Part shown: positions 1-10,847 of the stretch, in pieces
Numbering within the stretch: position 1 is the stretch's first letter
How the letters are laid out: each line of letters begins with the position of its first letter
NCBI RefSeq assembly: GCF_000341285.1
Contig: NW_005178456.1
Location: forward strand, 124,001 to 188,000
Direction: 5' to 3'
Source: Galdieria sulphuraria
Taxonomy: Eukaryota > Rhodophyta > Bangiophyceae > Galdieriales > Galdieriaceae
DNA: 64,000 nt
Notes under the pieces: generated by a model
The model's input: only the letters and a program-made list of their open reading frames with translations
Databases searched by the model: none
What the model was told of the DNA's origin: nothing
Translations under genes and position numbers: made by a program

Positions 1-699
1 AATAGAAGAAATAGCAAAAGAGTCTCATCGTACGTTTCTATTACATCTATTTTGTGTTTTAGTGAAAGTAACTTTCTCCTAGTAACAAGCAAGGAAATAA
101 AGCGTCTATACAAGCGCTTCCAGAAACTCGATAGAAACAGTTCTGGAACTATTGAGGTACCTATCGCTTCCAATTTTACTAATGGAAAACTTAACAGTCA
201 GTCACATAGAGTGAAGAACTTTATATGATTCCGGAACTTGCAATGAATCCTTTGGTTCCACGCATCGTTTCCATGTTTGATGGAGTGAACTTCCGCCAAT
301 TTGTCTCACTTTTGAGTATTTTTAGTGCCACTTCGCCAAAACAAGAGAAGATTGACTTTGCTTTTCGAATATACGATGTGGAAAATGACGGTATCATATC
401 TGTGAACGACCTTGTCGAACTGCTACAAATGATGGTTGGTAATAACTTGGACCAATCAACTTTGGAAGAGGTTTGAGTGCTTTGCTCCTCGTGAAAACAT
501 TACTTTCTTATTTGTAAAACAGATTGCAAGGGCTACTATTCAAGCCTCTGATAGCAACCATGATGATAAGGTCAGCAAGGAAGAGTTTACTTCAGTAAGA
601 GCTCTTGTCGGTTAGCTTCTTATATGTGTCATTTTCAACGTTGTATTTTAGTTGATTGAGAAAACCGATATTGAACAGAGTATGACGATTCACTTTTAA
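1..699 (+). CDS. CNB: Calcineurin B regulatory subunit (5' end outside the window)
   Basis: Regulatory EF-hand subunit of the Ca2+/calmodulin-dependent phosphatase calcineurin. Exons read about 1-29 (uncertain), 63-156, 210-473, then further exons ending with the stop at 697-699; the introns are short GT-AG. The reading EIKRLYKRFQKLDRNSSG is EF-hand 1 of CnB, NPLVPRIVSMF leads into EF-hand 2, FRIYDVENDGIIS is EF-hand 3 and DSNHDDKVSKEEF is EF-hand 4. MMVGNNL after EF-hand 3 is a CnB hallmark and separates it from calmodulin and plant CBL proteins. EF-hand 2 is shortened: FDG runs straight into VNFRQF, so about six loop residues normally carrying Ca2+ ligands are absent. The start codon and any myristoylated N-terminus lie upstream of the window. 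Confidence 0.88.
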
Positions 700-857
700 A
701 AATATTTCAATTCTTCAAAAATACTTTGAATACAAAGTAGGGTGAGTAACAATCGAGTATTATTTTTTGTTAAGATTAGACAAAAGGTCCCTATTCCTTC
801 GTAAATATAACAATATATTTCCCTCATCCTACCAAAAAAAGTTTTCGTCTTATGCAA

Positions 858-2859
858 CTAACAAGGAATATTCTGATTAGTATCAACAGTTTCATAAAGC
901 TTAAGCCATTGATTATAATCATCTTCAAGTCCCTTTTCAACTCCGTTTTCTTCTTCTTGATCCGACTGACATGTTTCATTTGTAAGAGACTTGTCCAGGC
1001 TTGAACTTGGAGAAAGATCAGTCCGTTCAGAAACTGGTGCTTGGAAATGAAGGTTGGCAAGAATTGCCTTGCGAAACTCTCTTTCATAATTATCATCACC
1101 TACTCCAGATGATATATCTAAATAGGCATCTGTACTCTGAGACCATTCGGTCGTTGCAGAATCCTTTGTTGAACTATACTGCCTTTCAACTTCAGAAAGA
1201 ACTCCATTCAAGTGGCTAGAGTTGGATTGGGCTGTTTGAGAGATTGCGAAATTCTGATCGGTAAAGTCTCCGTATCCTTTGGTGTTAAATAGGTCAGCAG
1301 GGGGCTGCCTGTAGTGAATCGGGATCAATTGTCCATCTTCACCTACTTGCCATAGTTTAACTTCTGATGAATCTTCTATTTCCTGTTTCTTTGAAAGATC
1401 CTTCCATAATTTTTGAGATTCTGAACTCAGACTTTTCAATTCTTCTGTAGTAACTCCCTTTTCATCCATATCATTATAATCTTCGACGTTCTGTATCTTA
1501 TTCCAGTTACTTGCGCTAGCATGAGAAAACCGTTGCACCGAGAATGCATTTATAATATCGCTTTCTAAAATTATATCATCCATACTCATATCTAGCGCAA
1601 CTCTGGAGGCAATCTTCCCACTTATCGGTGCTAACAAAATGCCGTTTCGATGATGCCCTGCACAAACCGAAACATTTTCAAACCACAATTTACCAAAGAT
1701 AGGTAATAAATCCGGTGTTGTTGGCCGATAACCAGTCCATGTGTCTCTCAAAGGTAACTGAGATAAAGAAGGAATCAGCTTAAATGTCTCTTCCAAAACT
1801 GTATATATTCCACCTGCACTTGTTTTGAAATCAACCAAGCAGTTATCTTCAACTGTTGCGCCAAGAACAATTTCTCCATTCTTCCGTGGAACAATATATC
1901 CTCCCTCACCATAAATGACTCGTTGGAGTGGTACCAGACCATTTTCATTACACAAAGAAATCATCTGTCCTTTTTGTGGATGAACTGGAAGTGGTATGAG
2001 TTTACGCAACCAACAGCCATTTGCTACTACGTATCTCTCCCCTGCAATTACGTCTCCTGTCGAAAGTTGAAGCTTGGAAAGCATATTGTTGGAATAAATC
2101 ATGTTAGCCACGAAACTATAAATAAACTGAACACCGATTCTCTTGCATGCAACTGTCAAAGATTCATACAACTTCTTGTTATTGATGTGGCAATCTTCTG
2201 GGAACCACCAACCTCCCACAACTTCTTCACTAAGAAGCGGTTCAAATAAGAGCAACTCTTTCTTTGATAGCCATTGGTGATGACCTCCTTGAATAGGTGG
2301 TTTCCACGTGGAAACAGCGTCATCTCCAAAGGATGGGCAAATGAAGCCACTACTGCTAAAATCTGTGCTCATACCACTAGTACGCTCAACTTCCTAGAAA
2401 AAGGTCGTCAAATATTGCAATCTTAGTTAGAGATGCACTAACCTCTACAAAGGCGGGATACAGGCTACGACTTGAAACACATAACTTCAAAAGTGCACTT
2501 TGCTCCAACCTTTCTCCTTGAGGTGCCAACATTCCAGCAGCTGCAACAGTCGCTGAGGCGTTTCCGTCTCCAACAACGACAGTAATCTTTGCACCTAGTT
2601 TGGCTGCTTCCCAAGCAATACTGAGACCTATTAGTCCACCACCTATCACGATGAGGTCCGAAGAATGTTTCGTTGACGTCTGAATATGACGGCAACTGTT
2701 TAAAGAATAGAAGACATTTCTTCTTCTAAAAATACAATTTCTTGTGGAACGGTATCTGAACCTATAACAGTTTCTACTGGAAACTGAGTCTGGCTTGTAT
2801 TCTGATAGAGTACTGCTCCATTGCACGCCAAAGCTATTCACAAATGCCATTTCTCCCAT
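858..2859 (-). CDS. thiO: FAD-dependent glycine oxidase ThiO, probably plastid-targeted, with a long C-terminal extension
   Basis: Oxidises glycine to the imine needed for the thiazole ring of thiamin. Two exons (about 2443-2859 and 858-2393) flank a 49-nt GT-AG intron. After about 70 residues rich in Ser and Arg (transit-peptide-like) comes the dinucleotide-binding motif VIGGGLIGLSIAWEAAKLGA, then AAAGMLAPQ and a DAO fold ending near SVCAGHHRNGILLAPISGK. The frame continues upstream to 2985 but opens with TTG; real ATGs are at 2859 (MGEM) and 2850 (MAFV), the second looking more like a transit-peptide start. Beyond the oxidase fold are about 200 extra acidic residues with no domain I recognise. 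In red algae thiG and thiS are plastid genes, so a plastid location makes sense. The gene is head to head with the next one, the start codons sharing one CATG. Confidence 0.85.
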
Positions 2860-4480
2860 GTTTACTAGCTCTGGAACACAGAATAATTTATCGAAACCCT
2901 TCTTCCAAGAACCTCCAAAGCTACCACCCAACACGTTTCGTACTGACAAACTTTTGCAGAAGTTCCTTCTTTCAGTACTACCCAAGAATATTCAAAAAGA
3001 TATTTTTGGGCACCTGGATTATGTCGGTGGCCAGGTTGCTTCAACTCTGTTGGATTGGGCTGCAGATTGTGAAGCCAACGAGCCTTTTCACGTTCCTTTT
3101 GATGCTTGGGGAAAGAGAGTAGACAGACTGGTACTATCGCAGAGCTGGAGCAAGCTTGAAGGTTTTGCAGCAGAAAATGGCCTTGTGAGTATTGCATATG
3201 AGAGAAAGTTTGGTTGTTACTCGAGAGTATACCAAATGGCTTTGCTGTATTTGTTTGCTCCAAGTTCAGCTTTCGTATCTTGTCCACTTGCAATGACTGA
3301 TGGGGTTGCACGTGCTTTGGAGATACACGGAGACAAGGATCTAAAGGAGAGAGTTCTGCCTCATCTTATATCACGAAATCCTGGAGAGTTTTGGACCGCA
3401 GGTCAATGGATGACAGAGAAAACGGGTGGTTCTGATGTCAGTCAAACTTCTACTGTGGCCATTCCCGATATTGCTGAAGAGTCTGAGTTTGGCGCCACAC
3501 ATAGTCTTTACGGTGTCAAATGGTTCGCGTCTGCGATTGACTCGAATATTGCTCTCACTCTTGCAAAAACGCAGGGTAAAGAAGACTTAGACACAAGAGA
3601 ACTATCTCTTTTCTATGTAGAATTCCGAAAGAATAAGAATGACTGTCTACAAAAAATTGAGATACTCCGCCTGAAGGATAAACTTGGTACCAGAGCTTTG
3701 CCCACTGCTGAAATCAAATTGAATGGAACGCCCGCCAGATTAATTGGAAGAGAAGGAAGAGGAGTAAGTAACATTTCAGTAGTTTTAAATATCACCCGTA
3801 TTTATAATGCCGTGTGTTGTGTGGCGCATATGAGACGGAGTCTTGACCTTTTAGAAGATTATCTTAAAAAGAGGAGGTCGTTTGGGAATGTCATCTTTCA
3901 TCATCCGTTGCAATATCGAGTTTTAAGGAATCTAGAAATCACGTACCAACGTTCATTCCTGTTGACGTTCTTTGCAGCATTTTTGTTGGGTAAAGAAGAA
4001 AATGGTGAAGCTTCGGGAGAGGAGTGTATGCTTCTAAGGATGATCACACCGCTCGTTAAACTTTATACCGCAAAGCAAGTCATTGTTGTTTCAAGTGAAG
4101 TTGTGGAATCTTTTGGCGGAGCTGGTTATATTGAAAATACGGGGATACCTCGTTTACTTCGTGATGCTCAAGTTTACGCCATTTGGGAAGGGACGACGAA
4201 CATAATGTGTTTAGACATATTGAGAGTGTTTGCGAAGTATTCGTCATCAAGAAGTGTCTTATTGCGAAACTTGTCTGAAAATGGCTCAAAGTTATCCCTT
4301 GGCGAAACATGGAAGAAGAAGTATAATGAATTAGAGTACCTGTTGGAATCCCAAGATATAACAAGTTCTTCAATGCAAAGCAAAGGTAGAAGAATAGCTT
4401 TTTTGATGGCATTTTTATGGTCAGAAATCTTGCTTGCAAAGTATCATATGGATGATGGAAATTCTATCGGAAAAATGTAG
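2858..4480 (+). CDS. Acyl-CoA dehydrogenase of the AidB/ACDH-11 type
   Basis: FAD flavoprotein of the AidB-like branch of acyl-CoA dehydrogenases, with similarity to nematode ACDH-11; the substrate cannot be read from sequence. It is a single exon of 540 residues, normal for AidB proteins (about 540) and longer than ordinary ACADs (about 400). Visible landmarks are APSSAFVSCPLAMTDG near residue 135, the FAD-binding block GQWMTEKTGGSDVS near 185, RRSFG in the four-helix C-terminal domain, and SFGGAGYIENTGIPRLLRD followed by the signature AIWEGTTNIM. The frame extends upstream to 2795 but opens with TTG, so the ATG at 2858 is used. It diverges from thiO with essentially no gap. No clear targeting peptide or peroxisomal tail was seen; the protein ends in GKM. 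Confidence 0.87.
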   Translation: MFTSSGTQNNLSKPFFQEPPKLPPNTFRTDKLLQKFLLSVLPKNIQKDIFGHLDYVGGQVASTLLDWAADCEANEPFHVPFDAWGKRVDRLVLSQSWSKLEGFAAENGLVSIAYERKFGCYSRVYQMALLYLFAPSSAFVSCPLAMTDGVARALEIHGDKDLKERVLPHLISRNPGEFWTAGQWMTEKTGGSDVSQTSTVAIPDIAEESEFGATHSLYGVKWFASAIDSNIALTLAKTQGKEDLDTRELSLFYVEFRKNKNDCLQKIEILRLKDKLGTRALPTAEIKLNGTPARLIGREGRGVSNISVVLNITRIYNAVCCVAHMRRSLDLLEDYLKKRRSFGNVIFHHPLQYRVLRNLEITYQRSFLLTFFAAFLLGKEENGEASGEECMLLRMITPLVKLYTAKQVIVVSSEVVESFGGAGYIENTGIPRLLRDAQVYAIWEGTTNIMCLDILRVFAKYSSSRSVLLRNLSENGSKLSLGETWKKKYNELEYLLESQDITSSSMQSKGRRIAFLMAFLWSEILLAKYHMDDGNSIGKM

Positions 4481-4653
4481 CGAGACTGAACCCTAGCACA
4501 GACACATACTATTTCGAGATTCGAACAATATGAGTAGGAACTGAGTACACTAATATTGAGATTCTACAACAGTGCTTTTAAAATAGTAACTTTTGTTATA
4601 GATGAAACACACAACTCCGGACATTACGCACACCTGCATTAAAAAATGAGGAA

Positions 4654-4668
4654 TTTTGGCGCCATTTT
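4654..4668. promoter_or_regulatory. Palindromic E2F/DP-like site TTTTGGCGCCATTTT
   Basis: The core TTTTGGCGC overlaps its own reverse complement (GGCGCC), giving E2F-type half sites on both strands. It lies about 60 bp before the ATG of the IPUT1-like gene. Function is inferred from the motif alone. Confidence 0.4.
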
Positions 4669-4726
4669 CTCGTTTCCAATTCATCCATATTTATCCCCGT
4701 ATTTTGTCATTATAAGTAATTGAAAC

Positions 4727-6835
4727 ATGAAGGAGTGGATGAGGTTGTTATTTCTACTAACAGTAGTGCCAATTGTTTCTTCAATTCACGAGAGACAGAG
4801 AGAGGCGTTGCCTTCATCAAGGATGGCTCCTACTCTGATGAAAATTAGTAATGGAGAAAATTTACAACAGTATCATACCTCTCTTGGAAGAGTTCCCGAA
4901 GAACCCATTCCTAGTACTTCATATAGAGAACCTGCGTTTGTATCGGAAATCGAGTTCATGGGACCTTTTCATAGACAAGAATACAATGAAGAAATGGATG
5001 ACGGTATTGAAGCGTTCGTTACCTCGGTTGCAAACGATGAAGATGCAATCGATGCATGTGTTTTAGCAAGAAGTATCCAGTCGCATTTTGGCACGTCAAG
5101 AGATATGATAGCAATCGTGTTAGGATCCAAGGGTGATAGTGGTGTAAGATGGTACCCTGGGGACAAGGAGAAGAACTGGAAAACTTTGAAAGGTTGCGGA
5201 TGGGACGTTCTGAAATTCTCGTTACCTTCCAATCAGTATATTATTGAAACGAGACGCCTCGAATGGCTTCGAATACATTCTTGGGCATTGGCTGAATACA
5301 AGGCAGTAGTTTACGTGGAACCTAATTCTTTAGTAATTTCTCCATCAGTGGAAGAAATGTTTAGATGTGGCTGTTTTTGTGCTTCTATCTATAAGGTAGC
5401 AAGGTGGTTCTTTCTCATGGCATTTCATTGATCTGAAAAAGGGAGATTATTTTGAACCTGACGTTATGGGACTTAAACCAGATGCTTCTGTTTACCAGCA
5501 TATGTTATCAACATTAGAAGCAAATACACTTGGAAAGAAGCCCCAACTTGTGGCTTGGTTCAACACCTATTTTAAGGATCTCTTAATGAAGCCTTATTTT
5601 CCTTTGAAAGGTAAGGTTTTGAACATGGTTTCAAGAATTTGATATTGGAACTGCTGTAGTCCCTGCAGAAACGGTTCGATGCTTCAGCTGTGAGGTAAAA
5701 TATTTTAGCATTTGTATGCGCAGACTTCCTGTGGGTTATAACGCAGATCCTGTCTCACATGGAATCTTTCTCAACAGTCGACTCTTGCGTTATAAAGTTT
5801 CAAGGTAGCAACATTCATTTGAATTTCTTATCCTTTAATGCCGGAGTTAGTTTGAAACCCTACAAATGGTGGTCAGCCATCTTCCTTTCTCCTCATTCCA
5901 GAAAAATATATCTTCACTACAAGAGACAAGTAAGTAACGTTCATGGGATAGCTACACAAAGGATATGACCGTAGCTCAGATCAAGAACATCAAAGATATC
6001 AATCGTTCCTTCCATGTAATTTGTTTATTTCGCGTTTCTCTTGTTGCTAGTATTCTGCTCATTGTCAGGAAAAAGTGGAAATGTACTGTTTCGAAGGGGT
6101 CATATGTCAGATGGAACTCCACTTTATTTGCGCTCTTTCTATCTTATCTTCTTGGTCCTTTAACTTTATTTGCATGTATTACAACTAGTTGGCTATTGGT
6201 TCCGCGTTATTGTGAATATATAACAGGTTGGTGGAAAATTTGATACTCACAGTGGGTAACTCATATGAAGTAGGAACACTATGCTTCGACGCTCTGTTCA
6301 CTATACAATATTTCTCCTTGATCGACTTTGTTATTCATATTTATACTTCAGCTTCTTATCGTAATTCTCAAGAAGAAACTATAGATGACACTGAACATTG
6401 CTTGAAAATCTCAGTGCCATGGATGCAGCGTGAAGAGAACTTGTTTCGTCTTTGGTAAGTTTGTTAGTTAAAAAAGATGCAGAACTGATGTCTTCAAGGC
6501 TATATAAGCTCAAAATACTGTTCATAGCAACTTTCTGTATTGTTCCTCATATCTTTATTCGATTCACAAGGAATATCAAAGCTCTTATCACAATGTTCGT
6601 GGCTTATTTGCTGTTTCTTTCATTTCTGTCGCAGCTTCTTCTCTTCTTGAATTGCAGGCAATCGCTCTATCGCAAGCTGTTGATAATATATTATAACTAC
6701 GAAAAGGAGACCTTTTTGGATCCTGAAGAGGCAACATCCTCCTATGGCCATACGATAGTTACAAAGAAAACGTCGGCAATACTTGAAAATCCACGGTACT
6801 CCTTGAATCATTTGAACCGATGGAAAAAATTTTAG
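4727..6835 (+). CDS. IPUT1: GT8 glycosyltransferase with C-terminal membrane helices, IPUT1-like (inositol phosphorylceramide glucuronosyltransferase)
   Basis: Plant IPUT1 adds glucuronic acid to inositol phosphorylceramide in the Golgi, the first step to GIPC sphingolipids. The ATG at 4727 opens a signal sequence (MRLLFLLTVVPIVSS), followed by a GT8 fold: ARSIQSHFG, then WLRIHSWALAEYKAVVYVEP, where canonical GT8 has the DxD motif but this reads VEPNS. MFRCGCFCAS, MGLKPDASVYQHML, LPVGYNADPVSH and SLKPYKWWSAIFLSP all match the IPUT1 pattern. At least five hydrophobic segments fill 5965-6660, as in IPUT1. Several short introns are needed; one is 5396-5441 (46 nt), which restores the frame from SIYK to GDYFEPDVMG. 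Intron ends after 5600 are approximate. The changed DxD could mean altered chemistry or donor. Confidence 0.72.
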
Positions 6836-7273
6836 CAGCTTTGAATAGTTGACATGTCTTCGGTTGGCAATGTTAGTAGCATAACAAGTAATTATCTTGA
6901 TTCAGTTAAAACACTTCGAGCTGATAAAGAAGTTATCTATTGCCCACTTTTAGTTTCGAGAGTGCAATTCAACTTTTGAAGTAACATAACCAGGTTGCAG
7001 AGCTCCAAAATATTCGCAGTGCATTCTTCCTTGACAATATTTCGTGATATTCTTTTTTGGCTACGAATGATACATTGATCTGTTCAACACAAAATTGATT
7101 GGCAAACCAAGAAGCTTCTCTCGAAAGCTGTCAACCAGTATCTAACAACGAAAGGACATCTAATCGCCAAGGACTAGGCAATTCTCATTCCAACATCAAC
7201 TGTCGAATAATAAGTGAATTTAGGCCCATTGAATTTTTCGTTGGCCTTCAAATATTGAAAGAGAGACGGACTT
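6836..7273. other. Intergenic: 3' flank of the IPUT1-like gene and leader of PEP carboxylase
   Basis: No gene recognised. An open frame starting at 7099 begins with TTG and has no recognisable domain, so it is not called. Confidence 0.5.
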
Positions 7274-10200
7274 ATGGAGACGCCGACATCTTTAGATCTC
7301 ACAAGCAGTGCAAGCTACGAAAGCTTCGTTAGTAGAAAGGATGGGAAATACAAGGAAAGCGTTGACTTTGCTTTACCCTTGAAGAGTGACATAGATTACA
7401 TCAGAAGTTCCCTTTTGAATATCATAGGTTCTCGTTGTGGGCACGAAACGTATGAGGCTATAGAGAAGATTCGAGAGCTTTCTTACATATATGATACTCA
7501 ACAGCAAGATACCAACTTTGTAGACTTATGCCGGTATATTGAGTCCTTACCAGAAAACAAAATGTTGATGGTTTGTAAATTTCTTGGTTGTTTTGCCGCT
7601 TTATAAGCTCCTTGTAGGCAACTTCTTTTTTTTCAAATATGTGTAACATTGTCAACTATGCTGATTACGTTCACCGACTTCGAAGAAGGAGAGCGTTTGA
7701 AAGGGGGGACTCTGAAATGTTTCAAAGATATTCTTGCGATGAAATCTTTCAAGAGTTACTAAATCACGGTTTTACACCAGAAGAAATTCACAGCTATATT
7801 TGTCAGATCCAATGTGAAATGGTACTCACTGCGCACCCGACGCAAGCTGTAAGGCGAAGTTTATTATCAAAGTTATCAAAGCTAGCAACTTGTTTGCTCG
7901 AACGAGATCGAACCGACTTGACTCCGGCAGAACGAGAAAGGTTGGAGCAAATTTTGGAGTGTGCCTTATCTGCATTATGGTATATTTTTGTAGATTCGTT
8001 TTGGTTGATTGAAAACTCTGCTTTATTAGGCGTACTGATGAAGTAAGAAGAACGAAGCCGAAGCCTGAAGATGAAGCCAGAAGCGCTTTACAAGTAGTTG
8101 AAGATACTATTTGGCAAGCAGTTCCAAGATATATTCGCTCTATTGATCGCTCTTTAGCGAAAATTGGAGCTCCCCCGTTGCCTTTGGACACCGTTCCATT
8201 TTTGTTTGGTTCTTGGGCCGGAGGTGATAGAGATGGTAAGGAGAGTGGAGAGAAGGTATTCTGTGTGAGGAGATAATCCATTTCTTGCTAGGAAATCCAT
8301 TCGTTACAGCTGATGTAACCAGAAGAGTCTGTCTGTTGAATCGATTAAGAGCTCTCAATCTGTACCTGCAAGAAGTAGAAGATCTCCTGTTTGATTTGTC
8401 GTTGCATTATGCGTCAGATGAGCTGCATGAATACAACAAAAGGCTACCCCTAACAAACTCCGAATACTTGGAAAAGGTAAATGAAATTCACCAATTTCCA
8501 TTATATCATACATTAGGAAATATTGTATAGGAAAGACTGAAATATAAAGAATTTTGGAATCATGTTCCTCCAGCGGAACCATATCGATTGTTATTGGCAT
8601 ATATTCGAGATCGTTTGACGGCAACAAAAGTGTATACGGAAAACATATTAAGTGACAGACCGACAGCAGAGCCTGTAGGTTGAGTAATAATGTTTGACCG
8701 CATTTGGAGGAATAATTGTTGTATATTAGGACCCACAAGCACCTATATACACTCATATAGATGAATTACTCGAACCTCTATACGTCATGTATCGTTCATT
8801 GCACGACACAGGAGACGGCGTCATAGCAGAAGACCATTTGAAGGACTTTATTCGACAGGCCAAATGTTTTGGTTTGGAATTGGTTCGATTGGACATTCGG
8901 TAAGTTGATTTGTATATTGAAAGAGAAGTATGTGAATGCTATTGGGAAAGACAAGAAGCAGATAGACATACGAAAGCTATGGCGGCAATAACAGGATACA
9001 TCGGAATGGGAGACTATTCTCAATGGGATGAAGAGACGAGGTTGTCGTTTTTGAATGAAGTTCTTTCCAGTCGTCGACCTCTGATTCCTCGTCGTTTTCC
9101 CTGCGATGAGAATGTGAGGGACTGTAGTGAGCCGTTTTTGGAAGTTAGTCTCAAATGCTTTGTTTAGGTGCAAGAAGTATTGGACACATTTCAAGTTTGC
9201 GCTGACTTGGGTGCTTCCAGTCTTGGTGCTTATATCATTTCGATGTGTATGGCATCTTCTGATGTTTTACTTGTAAGTAATCATATTTTATAATAGTCAG
9301 AATTCAAACTTTTGAGCTCAGGTGGAAGTGTTCCAACGGGAGTTCTGCATGAGTCGCCCGACACAACGGGTTGTTCCTTTACTGGAGACCATCCATGCTT
9401 TGCAAAATGCGACAAAGATGATGGAAACTTTGTTCTCGAATACTTGGTATCGACAACACCTTGAGGTAAGTTTTTATTTCTTTTTCTCATTATACAATAC
9501 TGAAAGACTTTGCTCAGGAGTCCTTTGGGAATATTCAGGAAATTATGGTTGGATATAGTGACTCTGGAAAGGATGGCGGTAGGCTAACCAGCGCCTGGGA
9601 ACTTTACAAGGCTCAAGAAAGTCTCACCAGAGTTGCCGAAAAATATGGAGTGACTCTGAGATTCTTTCATGGTAAGAAATGTTAAGTTTACAAGTTTTTT
9701 ACTGAAATATGCCAGGTCGTGGTGGAACGGTTGGTCGTGGTGGAGGACCACAGCATCTTGCTATACTTTCGCAACCACCTGGGACAATCAATAAATATTT
9801 CAGAGTAACAATTCAAGGAGAGGTTATTCAGCAAGATTTTGATTTACCTGGTTTAGCTGATCGGACGTTAGAATGTTATTTGACTGCTATTCTTAAAGCT
9901 GAAATGATGCCATATTCACAAGTCAAGTCAGAATGGAGAGAACTTATGGATGCCATGAGTCAGATATCCTACAAAACATATCGCAGTGTTGTATATGAAA
10001 AGCCAGACTTTGTAAAATACTTTCGTTATGCCACTCCAGAACAAGAAATTGGACGTTTGAATATCGGTTCACGTCCTCAAAAGCGTAAGGTGAGATAGAG
10101 ATCCTATTTTTTTTAAAAGCGGCTCAGTTGTTGTGTTCAAAGGATGGTGGAGTGGAAACTTTACGTGCCATTCCATGGATATTTGCGTGGAACCAGACCA

Positions 10201-10769
10201 GACTCCATTTGCCTGTTTGGTTGGGAACTGGTGCGGCGATTGATTATGCGAAGAAAACGAATAAATTAGAAACTCTTCAGTCGATGTACAAGGTAATAAA
10301 ACGCCGAAACATACTAGTCATGCATCTAATTTTTTTTGGAAAGGAATGGCCTTTTGTTCACTCCTATTTTGACTTGATGACTATGGTTCTTGCCAAAGCA
10401 GATAGTCGAATATCAGCAAAGTATGATACGGAGCTAGTTCCTAAAGAGTTACAGTCGTTTGGAAGTTCGTTGAGAAAACTTTTAGCTGAAACCATCGATA
10501 TGGTATTGTATGTGACTGGTGAGAAGCGTTTGTTAGACAATGACATTGTGAGAAAGTCGTTTGAAACCCTTTCCATGTTGTAACTTAGTAATCATTCTTA
10601 GGTTATGCAACGAGCAATGGATAGTCGTCGTCAGTGGTTGACTCCTATGCATATCGTGCAAGTAGAAATCCTCAAGAGACTTCGTGCTGGTACGGAAACT
10701 CAGACAATTGTGGATACTTTGGTTATCTCAATGAAAGCCATTGCGGCGGGGATGCAAAACACTGGTTAA
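7274..10769 (+). CDS. ppc: Phosphoenolpyruvate carboxylase
   Basis: Carboxylates PEP with bicarbonate to oxaloacetate, the main anaplerotic step. About nine short introns interrupt it; the first (donor GTTTGT after KMLM, acceptor CTTGTAG) joins to ATSFFSN. Catalytic landmarks are intact: [14 protein letters not shown] with the catalytic His, [39 protein letters not shown], and the mobile loop [14 protein letters not shown]. The protein ends in QNTG, the invariant PEPC terminus, fixing the stop at 10767-10769. The N-terminus [12 protein letters not shown] lacks the SIDAQLR phosphorylation motif of plant-type enzymes, so control by plant PEPC kinase is not evident. The ATG at 7274 is the first sensible start. 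Length is roughly 960 residues, normal for the family. Confidence 0.96.
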
Positions 10770-10847
10770 GATTGCATCTGTTACGCAATCAACTTTCCTA
10801 AAAGATTTGTTTGCTTGTATTTGCATGGAATGAAAATTTGTCAAGTT

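Noticed and set aside
2858-3311. Minus-strand open frame opposite the acyl-CoA dehydrogenase
   Set aside because: It lies wholly inside a strongly conserved coding region on the other strand and has no domain.
5393-5445. Apparent frameshift in the IPUT1-like gene after SIYK
   Set aside because: A 46-nt GT-AG intron (5396-5441) restores the frame to GDYFEPDVMG, so no lesion is needed.
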